Of a stretch of 64,000 bases of DNA, positions 31,935 to 41,448 are shown piece after piece (the first letter of the stretch is position 1; each line of letters begins with the position of its first letter). Under the pieces are notes generated by a model. The model was not told where the DNA came from. It did no database searches and saw only the letters and a program-made list of their open reading frames with translations. The translations under genes and the position numbers were made by a program. This DNA is from Rossellomorea aquimaris (GTDB taxonomy: Bacteria; Bacillota; Bacilli; Bacillales; Fictibacillaceae), in assembly GCA_020524245.1 (NCBI GenBank), contig JAIVLN010000001.1, positions 248,001-312,000 on the forward strand, written 5' to 3'.

Positions 31935-33761
31935 TTAGTCGTCCGAATCCATACGGAGTACAGACATGAACGCTTCCTGAGGAACTTCGACGTTCCCTAC
32001 AGTCTTCATTCGTTTCTTACCTTCTTTTTGCTTCTCTAGAAGCTTACGCTTACGAGAGATGTCTCCTCCGTAACATTTTGCAAGTACGTTCTTACGCAAC
32101 GCACGGATATTTGTTCTCGCCACGATTTTTTGTCCGATCGCTGCCTGAACAGGAATCTCGAATTGGTGTCGCGGAATGAGTTCACGAAGTTTTTCAACGA
32201 CTGCTTTACCACGATCGTAAGCGAAATCACGGTGCACGATAACAGATAGAGCATCGATTTTCTCGCCGTTCAAGAGGATATCCATCTTCACAAGTTTCGA
32301 TGTACGGTATCCGATGAGCTCGTAATCAAGTGATGCATACCCTTTCGTGCTGGACTTCAACTGATCGAAGAAGTCATACACGATTTCGGATAACGGGATT
32401 TCGTAAATGACATTGACTCGGATATCATCCATATATTCCATAGTGATGAAGTTTCCGCGTTTCTTCTGGCAAATTTCCATGACCGGACCGACATAGTCAT
32501 TTGGCGTCATGACCGAAGCCTTGACGTAGGGCTCTTCTACATGGTCGACCGATTGCGGATCCGGCATATTCGCAGGGTTGTCGACGACGAGCGTTTCTCC
32601 ATTCGTCAAATGGACATTGTAGATAACACTTGGTGCTGTCGTAATCAGATCGATACCGAATTCACGCTCGATACGCTCTTGGATGATTTCCATATGCAAT
32701 AGCCCAAGGAATCCACAGCGGAAACCGAAACCGAGTGCTTGTGAAGTTTCCGGTTCGTATTGTAAGGAAGAGTCATTCAACTCTAGACGCTCGAGCGCTT
32801 CACGCAAGTCGTTGTAGTTGTTGGAATCTACAGGATACAATCCACAGAATACCATCGGGTTCATACGACGATAACCTGGAAGTGGCGTATCCGCTCCTTT
32901 TTTCGCATGAGTGATCGTGTCACCTACTCGGGAATCTCCAACGTTCTTGATGGAAGCTGTCAGGAAACCTACGTCTCCGACAGTCAGTTCATCTTTCATG
33001 ACCGGCTTTGGTGTGAATACGCCAATTTCATTGACTTCGAATTCTTTGCCAGTCGCCATCATTTTGATTTTATCCCCGACTTTAACCGTACCTTCTTTAA
33101 TCTGGATGTAGGCTACGACACCACGATAGCTATCGTAAAGGGAATCAAAAATCAATGCCTTCAACGGTCCTTCTGGATCCCCTTGAGGTGCAGGGACTTT
33201 TTCAACAACCTGTTCAAGGATATCTTCAATTCCGATTCCTGCTTTGGCAGAAGCGAGTACAGCATCCGATGCATCCAGTCCGATAACATCTTCAATTTCT
33301 TTACGAACCCGTTCAGGCTCTGCACTTGGCAAATCGATCTTATTGATGACCGGAATGATCTCAAGATCGTTTTCCAATGCCAAATAGACGTTTGCAAGTG
33401 TTTGTGCCTCAATCCCTTGTGCAGCATCTACGATTAAAAGAGCCCCTTCACATGCGGCTAGACTTCGGGAGACTTCATAAGAGAAGTCGACGTGCCCCGG
33501 TGTATCAATCAAGTGGAAAATGTATTCTTCTCCATCTTTCGCTTTATAAGTCAACTGTACTGCGTTCAATTTGATCGTAATACCACGTTCACGTTCCAAG
33601 TCCATGGCATCGAGCATTTGCTCTTTCATTTCTCTCTGTGTCAGAGCACTCGTCTTTTCGAGGATCCGGTCTGCTAAAGTCGATTTCCCGTGGTCAATAT
33701 GGGCGATGATCGAAAAGTTCCGAATTCTTTTTTGACGTTCCAATTTATCATTTTTGCTCAT
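31935..33761 (-). CDS. lepA: Translation elongation factor 4 (LepA)
   Basis: Ribosome-bound GTPase (EF4) acting in translation under stress and in initiation or biogenesis. 608 residues from [13 protein letters not shown]1 [10 protein letters not shown]3 DTPGHVDF, G4 NKIDL; EF-G-like domains II, III and V; and the LepA-specific C-terminal domain ending [17 protein letters not shown]. The frame is open 23 codons upstream, but AGGAGTGAAGAGA before 33761 fixes the start. Confidence 0.98.
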   Translation of the reverse strand: MSKNDKLERQKRIRNFSIIAHIDHGKSTLADRILEKTSALTQREMKEQMLDAMDLERERGITIKLNAVQLTYKAKDGEEYIFHLIDTPGHVDFSYEVSRSLAACEGALLIVDAAQGIEAQTLANVYLALENDLEIIPVINKIDLPSAEPERVRKEIEDVIGLDASDAVLASAKAGIGIEDILEQVVEKVPAPQGDPEGPLKALIFDSLYDSYRGVVAYIQIKEGTVKVGDKIKMMATGKEFEVNEIGVFTPKPVMKDELTVGDVGFLTASIKNVGDSRVGDTITHAKKGADTPLPGYRRMNPMVFCGLYPVDSNNYNDLREALERLELNDSSLQYEPETSQALGFGFRCGFLGLLHMEIIQERIEREFGIDLITTAPSVIYNVHLTNGETLVVDNPANMPDPQSVDHVEEPYVKASVMTPNDYVGPVMEICQKKRGNFITMEYMDDIRVNVIYEIPLSEIVYDFFDQLKSSTKGYASLDYELIGYRTSKLVKMDILLNGEKIDALSVIVHRDFAYDRGKAVVEKLRELIPRHQFEIPVQAAIGQKIVARTNIRALRKNVLAKCYGGDISRKRKLLEKQKEGKKRMKTVGNVEVPQEAFMSVLRMDSDD

Positions 33762-33887
33762 TCTCTTCACTCCTAAAGGTCGTACAACTAAGCTAGCATT
33801 GATTATAGCAATAGCACACACTTTATTCAATTCTTTCTCTGAAGAGTAAGGAACTGGTTCTTAGAAAGCGCCCTAAAGAACACCACG

Positions 33888-33928
33888 AAAAAAAGGATGA
33901 CTCCTGCGCATGCAGACCCATCCTTTTG
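33888..33928 (-). terminator. Rho-independent terminator after yqxA
   Basis: Minus strand AAAAGGATG/CATCCTTTT stem with a longer imperfect interior and TTTTTTT at the 3' side. Lies just past the yqxA stop. Confidence 0.85.
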
Positions 33929-33942
33929 CATCACTCATTTAT

Positions 33943-34296
33943 CTAAGAAAATAAAAAGTATAGAATTTTGGTCAGAATCGTTCCGATGATTTCCATGAAC
34001 AACGTCAGAATATCTTTGATCAAACTTGAGAGCAACGATCCTAATTTCGAGAAGAGATTGAACGCTTCAACATCCTCTAACTGCTTTTGTTTTTCCTCGA
34101 TATCATGACTTGTGATTTGCTTTCCGAGGACTTCTGCTTCCACTGCGCCATTGTCGTCTACCTTCCATTCAAGCGCTTTGTTGCCTTCCGTCCCTTTCAT
34201 ATGATCCATCTGAACCCCGACTTGCTGCATACCGATTAAAATACCGAACAACAAAACGGATATCAGTATTGAACATTTAAAGAAGAATCGAATCAT
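33943..34296 (-). CDS. yqxA: DUF3679 family protein YqxA
   Basis: 117-residue protein of the YqxA/DUF3679 family, function unknown. N-terminal membrane helix (about 5-25, FKCSILISVLLFGILIG), a polar middle region (about 30-75), and a C-terminal hydrophobic stretch (about 85-115). In B. subtilis it lies between spoIIP and lepA. Here it follows gpr directly with a 78-nt gap, and spoIIP is absent. A role in sporulation is only inferred from neighbourhood. Confidence 0.82.
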   Translation of the reverse strand: MIRFFFKCSILISVLLFGILIGMQQVGVQMDHMKGTEGNKALEWKVDDNGAVEAEVLGKQITSHDIEEKQKQLEDVEAFNLFSKLGSLLSSLIKDILTLFMEIIGTILTKILYFLFS

Positions 34297-34374
34297 CGAA
34301 CTTCCTCCTATTTATTTCAAACGTTATAGCCCTATTTTGGTACAAGCCTATGCATCTGGTTCTAGGTTTAGAAC

Positions 34375-35484
34375 CTAATGTGTATAAGAACCGCTGTTTT
34401 GTTGATCGACCTGCCCATGTAATGCAGCATTCAATCCCCCCGCGATGACGTTTCCCATATCCTCAATGAACACATCGACTTCTTTCGGCGTAACCATCAG
34501 ATTATGGCCTAGTGGCGCCAACACTTCACCGATCAATTGTCGTTTTTGTTGTTCCTCCAAAGTCCCAATCAACCCCAGATAGGCTTTGCGATTTTCTTCA
34601 TCTGGTAAGTCCTCGTCCTTTAACTCACGTTTCTCCCCGAAAGTCATCCCTGCTGGAGTCAACGCTTTCGAAGGATCATCTTTTTCACGCATTTCCCTTC
34701 CGAAATGTTTCAAGATATAGTCGATCGTGTCACTCGTGATGGTCACTGCATCAACGACTGTCGGTACACCGATTGCGATAACCGGAATTCCAAGTGTATC
34801 TTTACTAAGCTCTTTTCGTTTATTACCAACTCCAGATCCAGGATGTATACCAGTGTCTGAGATCTGGATCGTCGTATTTACACGTTGGACAGCTCGTGAG
34901 GCAAGGGAATCAACTGCGATGACGAAATCAGGCTTCGATTTTTCAATGACACCGACAATGATGTCACTCGTCTCAATCCCCGTCGTTCCCATAACTCCAG
35001 GAGCGATGGCACTGACTGGACGAAAGCCTTCTTCTACGTTCTCTGGAGCCAGCTCGAATAAATGCTTCGTGACAAGCAAGTTTTCACATGTAATCGGTCC
35101 GAGAGCATCGGGTGTGACATTGATGTTTCCAAGCCCCACCACCAGACAGCTAGCCTCTTTCGGGATATTCAGTTCGTTGAGAAAATTGTTGAACTCATGG
35201 GAGAAAACGTCTTGTACCCGCTGTTGAAGAGCTGTATCTTGTTGACGGATACCCTGCATTTCCATCGTCAAGTAAATACCAGGCTTTTTCCCGGTTGCTT
35301 TCGAGCCTGCTTCTTCAATTTCAACTCTTGTCAGTTTGATGCCATCCAATTCACGTTCTTTGACGATGACACCATCAATCGTACTTTTCGACTGTTCTTC
35401 TTGCTCTTTCGTAATCATTTCATTTGCTTCAATCGCTAAGTCCGTTCTAACACTGTACTGTTCCAGTTCCAGATCTTTATCCAT
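34375..35484 (-). CDS. gpr: Spore germination protease GPR
   Basis: Aspartic-like endopeptidase made as a zymogen in the forespore. It degrades small acid-soluble spore proteins at germination. 369 residues. The autoprocessing region [10 protein letters not shown] is at about 12-21. [16 protein letters not shown] and [17 protein letters not shown] are core motifs. The ATG at 35484 was chosen: GAGGTG is nine bases upstream, whereas the in-frame GTG at 35496 is part of that RBS. Preceded by a SigG-type promoter. spoIIP, its usual downstream neighbour, is missing. Confidence 0.96.
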   Translation of the reverse strand: MDKDLELEQYSVRTDLAIEANEMITKEQEEQSKSTIDGVIVKERELDGIKLTRVEIEEAGSKATGKKPGIYLTMEMQGIRQQDTALQQRVQDVFSHEFNNFLNELNIPKEASCLVVGLGNINVTPDALGPITCENLLVTKHLFELAPENVEEGFRPVSAIAPGVMGTTGIETSDIIVGVIEKSKPDFVIAVDSLASRAVQRVNTTIQISDTGIHPGSGVGNKRKELSKDTLGIPVIAIGVPTVVDAVTITSDTIDYILKHFGREMREKDDPSKALTPAGMTFGEKRELKDEDLPDEENRKAYLGLIGTLEEQQKRQLIGEVLAPLGHNLMVTPKEVDVFIEDMGNVIAGGLNAALHGQVDQQNSGSYTH

Positions 35485-35522
35485 AATCGGATTCACCTCA
35501 GATTCATAGTCGCATTTTCAAT

Positions 35523-35552
35523 TATGATGACCGTGTTATTCTCTTTTCATTC
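35523..35552 (-). promoter_or_regulatory. SigG-type forespore promoter of gpr
   Basis: Minus strand GAATG (35548-35552), 18-nt spacer, CATCATA (35523-35529). This fits the SigG pattern GHATR-N18-CATNHTA completely. The predicted transcript starts about 30 nt before the gpr ATG. Confidence 0.8.
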
Positions 35553-35621
35553 TTGGGTTATTTGAAAGGGATTATACGTCTCGGGTTGAAATGAAAATGG
35601 TTGCTGATTAGCGAAAATAGA

Positions 35622-35650
35622 TTGCATTTATGCGGTCCGAATGATAGAAT
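35622..35650 (+). promoter_or_regulatory. Sigma-A promoter of rpsT
   Basis: TTGCAT (35622-35627), 17-nt spacer, TAGAAT (35645-35650). Divergent from gpr. Confidence 0.75.
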
Positions 35651-35704
35651 ACTTTGTGTTGTATTTTCCGCAATTTCGGTTGCATTTCAAGGAGGTGAAC
35701 GGAA

Positions 35705-35971
35705 TTGGCTAACATTAAATCCGCTATTAAACGTGTTAAAACAAACGACAAGCGTCGTGCAGTTAATGCATCATACAAATCAGCAATGCGTACTGCTGTT
35801 AAAAACTTTGAAACAAAAGTAGAAAACAAAGATGTTGAAGGTGCGAAAGAAGCATTCTTGGTTGCAACCAAAAAGCTTGACAAAGCTGCAGGTAAAGGCA
35901 TCCTTCACAAGAATGCTGCAGCTAGAAAGAAATCTAGCCTTGCAAAGCAACTAAACGAGCTTAGTGCTTAA
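35705..35971 (+). CDS. rpsT: 30S ribosomal protein S20
   Basis: Small-subunit ribosomal protein S20, 88 residues, lysine/alanine-rich helical bundle beginning [18 protein letters not shown]. The start codon is TTG at 35705, with the full Shine-Dalgarno AAGGAGGTGA ahead of it. S20 genes often use non-ATG starts, linked to autogenous control in some bacteria. Followed at once by its terminator. Confidence 0.98.
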   Translation: MANIKSAIKRVKTNDKRRAVNASYKSAMRTAVKNFETKVENKDVEGAKEAFLVATKKLDKAAGKGILHKNAAARKKSSLAKQLNELSA

Positions 35972-35986
35972 TGATATCAATGTTTT

Positions 35987-36016
35987 AAACGACCTGGCAT
36001 AAGGTCGTTTTTTATT
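35987..36016 (+). terminator. Rho-independent terminator after rpsT
   Basis: Perfect nine-base stem AAACGACCT/AGGTCGTTT with a six-base loop, then TTTTATTTT. Confidence 0.93.
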
Positions 36017-36021
36017 TTGTC

Positions 36022-36068
36022 TTTAACGTCCCCGAAATCGAGGAAATCACAAAATGAGGGACGTTAAA
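36022..36068. repeat. Single copy of the 52-bp-family hairpin repeat
   Basis: Perfect 11-bp inverted repeat TTTAACGTCCC/GGGACGTTAAA around a 25-nt loop CGAAATC...AAAATGA. The loop matches the 3.3-kb units at most positions (21 of 27 across CGAAA...AAAATGAGG), but the stem sequence is different. It lies between the rpsT and holA terminators and would form an extra hairpin downstream of rpsT. Confidence 0.8.
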
Positions 36069-36110
36069 TGTCTGTGAGCTCTCCCCGGCTCGCTGGTTCC
36101 GCTGAAATGT

Positions 36111-36159
36111 CATAAAAAAAGAGCTTAAGATCCATTTCTTTGATCTTAGCTCTTTTTTA
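36111..36159. terminator. Terminator after holA (bidirectional)
   Basis: AAAAAAAGAGCT(T)AAGATC pairs with GATCTTAGCTCTTTTTT, with T-runs usable on either strand. Immediately follows the holA stop on the minus strand. Confidence 0.9.
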
Positions 36160-36161
36160 CG

Positions 36162-37205
36162 TTAATTCAGTTGCTTCTGTTTGACGATGCCGGTCATGAA
36201 GAGTTCGAGTGAGAGCTGTTTGTCCCGCTGCCCTGTCTTCATTTCAAAGTCGGCGTCAGCAGCCCTTATCAACAAATCCTTCAGTTCTTCTTCTGAAAAA
36301 GACTTGCCTTGTTTTGCTGCAATTTTTACCGCATAAGGATGCAATGAAAGAATCGACGCCATCTTTTTCTCCGAGAATCCTTGTGACCCCAATTGCTTCA
36401 CTTGCAAAATGATTCGGAACTGGCGAGCAAGCAGCGCCATCAACTTGATCGGTTCTTCATTTTGTTTCAGAAGATCGTAGCATATCCGAAGGGCAGCATC
36501 GATCCTGCGATTAGCCACATGCTCGACCATTGTAAAAACATTGTTCTCTAAAGATCTCGAAATGAGCTCATCTACGGTCGACGTTTCAATGACTCCGTTT
36601 TCACCGACACTTAGAGCCATTTTGTTCACTTCGCTGATCAATAATGCCAGGTTTTCCCCTTGCAACTGGATGAGCCGCTCTGCTGCTGCATCAGTGATTT
36701 CAACTTCCGCTTCCTTTGCTGCATGATTGATCCATTCTTTTTGCAGCTGTACATTCATCTTATCCGCTTGAATCACTTCACCGTGCTTTTTCAACACCTT
36801 AACGATTTTCTTCCGTTCATCCAACTTTTCATATGGTGCAACGAAAATGACAACCGCTTGTTCCGCAGGATTTTGAAGATAGGATTCCAATCGTTTCAAA
36901 TCATGCTCGATCTTAGATTTCGTTTTAGCACCAGTCAAAAAGTACGGATTCTGGATGACCACGACACGATGATCTCCCATGAATGGAAGTGTTTCAGCAT
37001 CTTCTAATGCTGCATCAATCGTCTGTTCTTCCATATCATATGAAGAAAGATTAAAATCAGCTGTGCTTTCATCCAGTACAGCTTGTACAATCAATTTTTG
37101 GGAGTATTCCAATATGTATTTTTCTTTTCCATATAATAAATAAAGCGAAGCATATGATCCATTCTTCAGCTTTTTTGCGAGTGCATTGATCGACAATTTT
37201 ACCAC
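36162..37205 (-). CDS. holA: DNA polymerase III subunit delta
   Basis: Clamp-loader delta subunit that opens the beta sliding clamp (B. subtilis YqeN). 347 residues, normal length. The N-terminal AAA-like part starts LYLLYGKEKYILEYSQK (about 19-35). LPFMGDHRVVVIQNPYFL and the C-terminal collar helices with LALLISEVNKMAL and LMALLARQFRIIL are typical. No partner genes adjacent; the order comEC-yqzM-holA-rpsT is conserved. Confidence 0.96.
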   Translation of the reverse strand: MVKLSINALAKKLKNGSYASLYLLYGKEKYILEYSQKLIVQAVLDESTADFNLSSYDMEEQTIDAALEDAETLPFMGDHRVVVIQNPYFLTGAKTKSKIEHDLKRLESYLQNPAEQAVVIFVAPYEKLDERKKIVKVLKKHGEVIQADKMNVQLQKEWINHAAKEAEVEITDAAAERLIQLQGENLALLISEVNKMALSVGENGVIETSTVDELISRSLENNVFTMVEHVANRRIDAALRICYDLLKQNEEPIKLMALLARQFRIILQVKQLGSQGFSEKKMASILSLHPYAVKIAAKQGKSFSEEELKDLLIRAADADFEMKTGQRDKQLSLELFMTGIVKQKQLN

Positions 37206-37541
37206 CTCACTGTCATACCAATAGCATATATGATAAAATTGCAGACGTACAGGGTAAAAGGAGGCTCAACTTCAAAAGTTAAACCTCCATTTATATGAAC
37301 GCCGGCAGTCAAGACCCGGGAAGCTTCACTGCCAACGATTACACTCTTCCCCGTAAGCTTATTGTTATGTTATCCTATGCAGGATGAAACTATAGGTGTC
37401 AACTCTTAGCAATATGGGCTACTTTTTAGATAATATGGAAATGACATCTAGTCATAAGTTTCACGGAATCGTTAAAAATACAAATATGGATTTTTTCAAA
37501 CGAATACCGTATACTTGATTTGAAACAGGAGGGTTGCGGAA
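37206..37541. other. Intergenic region holA-yqzM
   Basis: 336 nt without a supported gene. It contains a hairpin GGAGG...AACTTCAAAAGTT...CCTCC (37260-37288) and a pair of AAGCTT flanks around 37320-37360. A TATACT near 37510 may be the -10 of yqzM. Nothing else recognised. Confidence 0.5.
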
Positions 37542-37676
37542 ATGAATGAATTTGAAAAAGATGTTCAGGCGAAATCCAACGATGCAATTGAATCCGGTCT
37601 TGGTTTCGTATTTTCGTTTTTGTTCTTTACGATCATTTTCTTTATCGGTGTAGTGATTAAAGCTGTAGCATTGTAA
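37542..37676 (+). CDS. yqzM: YqzM family small membrane protein
   Basis: 44-residue protein of the YqzM family, function unknown. Starts MNEFEKDVQAKSNDAIESGL, followed by one transmembrane helix (about 21-42, FVFSFLFFTIIFFIGVVIK). ACAGGAGGGTTGCGGAA precedes the ATG. Placed between comEC and holA on the opposite strand, as in B. subtilis. Confidence 0.9.
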   Translation: MNEFEKDVQAKSNDAIESGLGFVFSFLFFTIIFFIGVVIKAVAL

Positions 37677-37712
37677 TCAGCCACCCATTTGAGGGTACAT
37701 ATAAGGCAGTTG

Positions 37713-37745
37713 AAAGCGGGAGGGATTGAGCCTTTCGCTTTTTTA
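37713..37745 (+). terminator. Terminator after yqzM
   Basis: AAAGCGGGAGG pairs with CCTTTCGCTTT (imperfect), then TTTTT. In the convergent space between yqzM and comEC. Confidence 0.7.
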
Positions 37746-37756
37746 CGTGCTCCGAT

Positions 37757-40060
37757 TCATCTTGTTGTCTTTATTTTGATCCCATCAGGTTTAATGACAA
37801 CCATCACACCTCCAAACTCTGCGGTCTCATAAACATCTACACCTCGTTGGACATACCTTTCCACCACTTCACTGGAAGGATGACCATATCGATTCTGTTC
37901 ACCTGCTGATATGAAAACCACTTTAGGCTCAACCTGATCCAAAAACTCACTTGATGAGGATGTATCACTACCATGATGCGCGGCTTTCAGAAAGTCCGCT
38001 TTTAACCCCGGATAAGCCCCAATCAATTCCAGCTCCCGATCTTTTTCAATGTCCCCAGTAAATAGGAAAGTCTGACCGTATATACTCATCTGAAGGACCA
38101 TTGAGCGATTATTCTTTTCCGTTCGGTAACCTTCAGAAGGGATCAGTCGAAAATAACTCTTGCCTTCTGTCCATTGTAAAGGTTGATTGATTGTACTGAT
38201 TCTGATTGAGCTTGACGCCACTTCCTGTAACAGTTGTCGCTCTCCATCATTGATCTGGTCTACCTCTCCATATACGACCCTATCAACATCCATATGTTTG
38301 ATTAAGCCCTTCGTTCCCCCGATATGATCATAATCCCCATGTGTCAAAAAAAGTTTTTCAATCCGATTGATGCCTCTCGCTTTTAGAAAAGGAACAACAA
38401 TGTCTGCACCCGTATCGAAATTCTTCTTCCGCTTCATCCAATCTTCTTTCTGAAACGCCTTTTGACCACCGGTATCTATAACGTACACAGCCCGGCGGTA
38501 AGGAAGTTCAATGACAATTGCATCGCCTTGACCAACGTCCAGGTAAGTCACGTATGCATTCGAATCCAGTTTGTGATAATGAAGCGTCACGGAGAATACG
38601 ATGACGATAAAAACGGGAACATACAAGAACTGTTTAAGTGTTTGTCTCTTTTCTATCCATAAAAGGACACCAATAAGTGAAACGACAAATAAAAACATGA
38701 GCATAACACTCGGTTTACCGATCGTCATTTTTCCAATTTCCCATGCATCGACCTGTTCCATCAATCTGTGAATCCATTTGAAACAACTGGCGATTACCTC
38801 AGCAGGCATTTCCCAGATCGGAAATGGTACAACGACATAAAGGAAATATGTGATTAGAACCAATGGCAATAAGAAAAGTGTCATCAACGGGATGTACACG
38901 ATATTCAAGGGCAGCGACCATAAGGAAAATTCGTGGAAATTCCAAAGGATAATAGGTAAAGATGCAATTTGAGCAATAGCTGAGGCCGACACTAATTGTA
39001 TGAAAGGACTTTTTCCCTTCAATAAAAACGTATTGGAAACAATCAAAGATGCCGTAATCAGAAACGACAGTTGAAATCCGATGTGGAAGATATAAGTTGG
39101 CTTATAAAGGAGGAGGAGGAAGGCGATGAGACTTAGCTGTGTATTGACGGGGATCTTCCATTGAAAAAGGATCGTCAGACAGACAAATGCCGCCATCAAG
39201 CCTGCTCTGACAACAGACGGTGCACCACCTGTGAACAGAATGATCCATGGAATGAGGAACAATAATGCAACAAGCGCATGTTCTCTTACCATGCCAAAGC
39301 GAATCATCAAAAAGTACATCATTCCTAAAAGCGTACCGACATGAAGGCCAGAAATGGCAAGCAGATGAATCAAACCCAGGCTCTGATAGTGCCTCCTCAA
39401 ATCATCGTCCAACTCAGTACGATCTCCGAAGATCAACGTGTTCATGATCGGTGCGATCTCGGGACTGAAATCGTTCATGATCTTTTCCATAGAGTCTTGC
39501 CGATATCTCAGGATGTCATTGAGGATTCCGGAGGATTTTTTACAATTCAACTGAAGATTTTTCCTCGTTTCATAAATCCAGTGAATTTGATACGTATGCT
39601 TCAGGTACCGCTCATAATCAAAGGCATAGAAGTTTCGTTTCTCTGAAGGTTTTTGCAATTCTCCGTTCAAAATACACTCGTCCCCAATGGAAAGATGTTT
39701 CAATGATTGTTGTTCTTGTAGAGAAGAAATTTTATGCTGAACAAGGACAGTTTCGTCATTTTGAACTGAAAAACGGAAACGCATTCGATCGCCATCAATT
39801 ACGGGAATGGAAGTGATCTTCCCAACGAGTGGGTGGGTGAAATTTTCGTACAGATTTGTTTGATGGAAGTGGTTATATGCGTTGATGTAGAAGAAGAAGG
39901 CAATGTGGATCAGAAGGATCAATACAAACGACTTGAAATTTCTGTATCGTTTTCCAATCAATAAAAGAAGACTCAATAAAATGAAAAGCCACCATCGCTC
40001 AGAAGTTGTGCAAATTCCGAAGATGGCGGCTATGACAATCATATGTATCGGTAACCTCAT
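37757..40060 (-). CDS. comEC: DNA internalization competence protein ComEC/Rec2
   Basis: Membrane channel that takes transforming single-stranded DNA across the membrane. 767 residues. N-terminal helices and OB-like region, the competence domain with multiple transmembrane segments (about 220-480, LLAISGLHVGTLLGMMYF), and a C-terminal metallo-beta-lactamase-like domain (about 510-767) with THGDYDHIGG and HHGSD. Its ATG overlaps the comEB stop by 4 nt (ATGA). Intact, so DNA uptake machinery is potentially functional. Confidence 0.96.
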   Translation of the reverse strand: MRLPIHMIVIAAIFGICTTSERWWLFILLSLLLLIGKRYRNFKSFVLILLIHIAFFFYINAYNHFHQTNLYENFTHPLVGKITSIPVIDGDRMRFRFSVQNDETVLVQHKISSLQEQQSLKHLSIGDECILNGELQKPSEKRNFYAFDYERYLKHTYQIHWIYETRKNLQLNCKKSSGILNDILRYRQDSMEKIMNDFSPEIAPIMNTLIFGDRTELDDDLRRHYQSLGLIHLLAISGLHVGTLLGMMYFLMIRFGMVREHALVALLFLIPWIILFTGGAPSVVRAGLMAAFVCLTILFQWKIPVNTQLSLIAFLLLLYKPTYIFHIGFQLSFLITASLIVSNTFLLKGKSPFIQLVSASAIAQIASLPIILWNFHEFSLWSLPLNIVYIPLMTLFLLPLVLITYFLYVVVPFPIWEMPAEVIASCFKWIHRLMEQVDAWEIGKMTIGKPSVMLMFLFVVSLIGVLLWIEKRQTLKQFLYVPVFIVIVFSVTLHYHKLDSNAYVTYLDVGQGDAIVIELPYRRAVYVIDTGGQKAFQKEDWMKRKKNFDTGADIVVPFLKARGINRIEKLFLTHGDYDHIGGTKGLIKHMDVDRVVYGEVDQINDGERQLLQEVASSSIRISTINQPLQWTEGKSYFRLIPSEGYRTEKNNRSMVLQMSIYGQTFLFTGDIEKDRELELIGAYPGLKADFLKAAHHGSDTSSSSEFLDQVEPKVVFISAGEQNRYGHPSSEVVERYVQRGVDVYETAEFGGVMVVIKPDGIKIKTTR

Positions 40061-40638
40061 TTATTGATGGAGTGGATATCCTGCTCGTACAAAGCGTTGA
40101 ATTGCTCTCTGAACTTTTGAACAGTCTCGTGGTCAGTGTGGCTTTTCACCAACTCGTCCAATAGAGCCTCAGTCAGTTCTTTCTTCGATTTAGATGTCAA
40201 ATCATATTGTTCTTCTAAAACGACGAGTTCAGTTTCCACGCCGGATTGTTCAAAAAGTTCGATGGCATAAGGATGGTTCTTATAATCTGCTGCATAGTAA
40301 ACTTTCTTGATGCCACTCTGAATGATTGCTTTGCAGCATTGGAGACATGGAAAATGGGTGACATAAATTTCAGCCCCCGTAGTCGGAACACCGAACTTGG
40401 CACATTGCAGCAAGGCATTCATTTCAGCATGGATCGTTCTTACACAATGTCCATCGATGACGTAACACCCTTCGTCCCGACAGTGTACGCCACCTGTAAT
40501 CGAACCGTTGTATCCACCGGCGATGATCCTTTTATCTCTTACGATCGTCGCACCGACAGATAATCGTTCACACGTACTTCGTAATGCGAGTAAAGAGCTT
40601 TGGGCCATGAAATATTGATTCCAAGAAATACGACTCAA
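40057..40638 (-). CDS. comEB: ComE operon protein 2 (dCMP deaminase family)
   Basis: Cytidine/deoxycytidylate deaminase-fold protein. Zinc motif HAEMNALLQCAKFG (HAE) and PCLQCCKAIIQSG (PCXXC) are present, with an additional cysteine/histidine cluster GGVHCRDEGCYVIDGHC. 193 residues starting from TTG at 40638 (RISWNQYFMAQS follows). GGAAGGGGG lies upstream of this TTG, and the family begins here. An ATG 20 codons upstream is less likely. Not required for DNA uptake in B. subtilis. Confidence 0.94.
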   Translation of the reverse strand: MSRISWNQYFMAQSSLLALRSTCERLSVGATIVRDKRIIAGGYNGSITGGVHCRDEGCYVIDGHCVRTIHAEMNALLQCAKFGVPTTGAEIYVTHFPCLQCCKAIIQSGIKKVYYAADYKNHPYAIELFEQSGVETELVVLEEQYDLTSKSKKELTEALLDELVKSHTDHETVQKFREQFNALYEQDIHSINK

Positions 40639-40700
40639 CCTGAATATCCCCCTTCCGTTGTTCTTTTTCAGTTTATCGATAGATCTCTTTCTTCGCAATC

Positions 40701-41339
40701 CTAATTCGATACAGATATATATTCTTTGATGGACTCTAACGTTTTGTCACCGATACCAGGCACGTTCGTCAGATCTTCTATTTTGTTAAAATTTCCGTTT
40801 TCTTCTCTATAAGCGATAATCGCCTTCGCTTTAGAAGGTCCGATGCCCGGGATCGTTTCAAGTTCGGATGACACCGCTTGATTGAGATTCACTTTTCCAT
40901 CATCCTTTCGGGAAGCCTGTAAAAGCGGTTCCCCCTCCTCTCCTAACTCCGGCACATAGATAACCATTTCATCTTGTACAGCTTGCGCTAGATTAACTCG
41001 ATTGGGGTCCGCTTCATCTAAAAAACCACCAGCCAGTAAAATCGCTTCGTTGACTCGTTGACCTGCATTCATATGGAATACCCCTGGTTTTTTCACCGCC
41101 CCTTTCACATCAACGATGACAATCGAATTCTTTTCTTCGTTACGTGGAGGACTTTCCTCTTGTTTTGTGGATGCTGGCATATTTACTTCACTTTCAGTAA
41201 TGGCAAAGGGATCCTCCAGCGGAACATCAGACTTCATTTTCCCATTAAAAATCCAAATGAATGAAACAATGAACCCCAAAATAATGATGAGTAATATACG
41301 CTCCAAATTAGAACGTTGCTCCCAAATCAGTTCATTCAC
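40701..41339 (-). CDS. comEA: Competence protein ComEA (DNA receptor)
   Basis: Membrane-anchored double-stranded DNA receptor for transformation. 212 residues. One N-terminal transmembrane helix (about 13-32), a linker, a SLBB domain (about 73-135, VIVDVKGAVKKPGVFHM), and two helix-hairpin-helix motifs (about 150-210, ETIPGIGPSKAKAIIAYR and NVPGIGDKTLESI). GTG start with AGAAGGGG upstream. First gene of comEA-comEB-comEC. No clear ComK box was seen. Confidence 0.95.
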   Translation of the reverse strand: MNELIWEQRSNLERILLIIILGFIVSFIWIFNGKMKSDVPLEDPFAITESEVNMPASTKQEESPPRNEEKNSIVIVDVKGAVKKPGVFHMNAGQRVNEAILLAGGFLDEADPNRVNLAQAVQDEMVIYVPELGEEGEPLLQASRKDDGKVNLNQAVSSELETIPGIGPSKAKAIIAYREENGNFNKIEDLTNVPGIGDKTLESIKEYISVSN

Positions 41340-41448
41340 CCCCTTCTATTCGATTTTAACGCTATAGCATCATTCCGTGATTCATACATAATTGGTTCAA
41401 CAACTTCATACATTTGAAGATAGAAGACGGTCAAAAGGAGGGTTAAAA

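Noticed and set aside
41340-41448. ComK box upstream of comEA
   Set aside because: No pair of AAAA-N5-TTTT motifs at the required spacing was found between comEA and comER.
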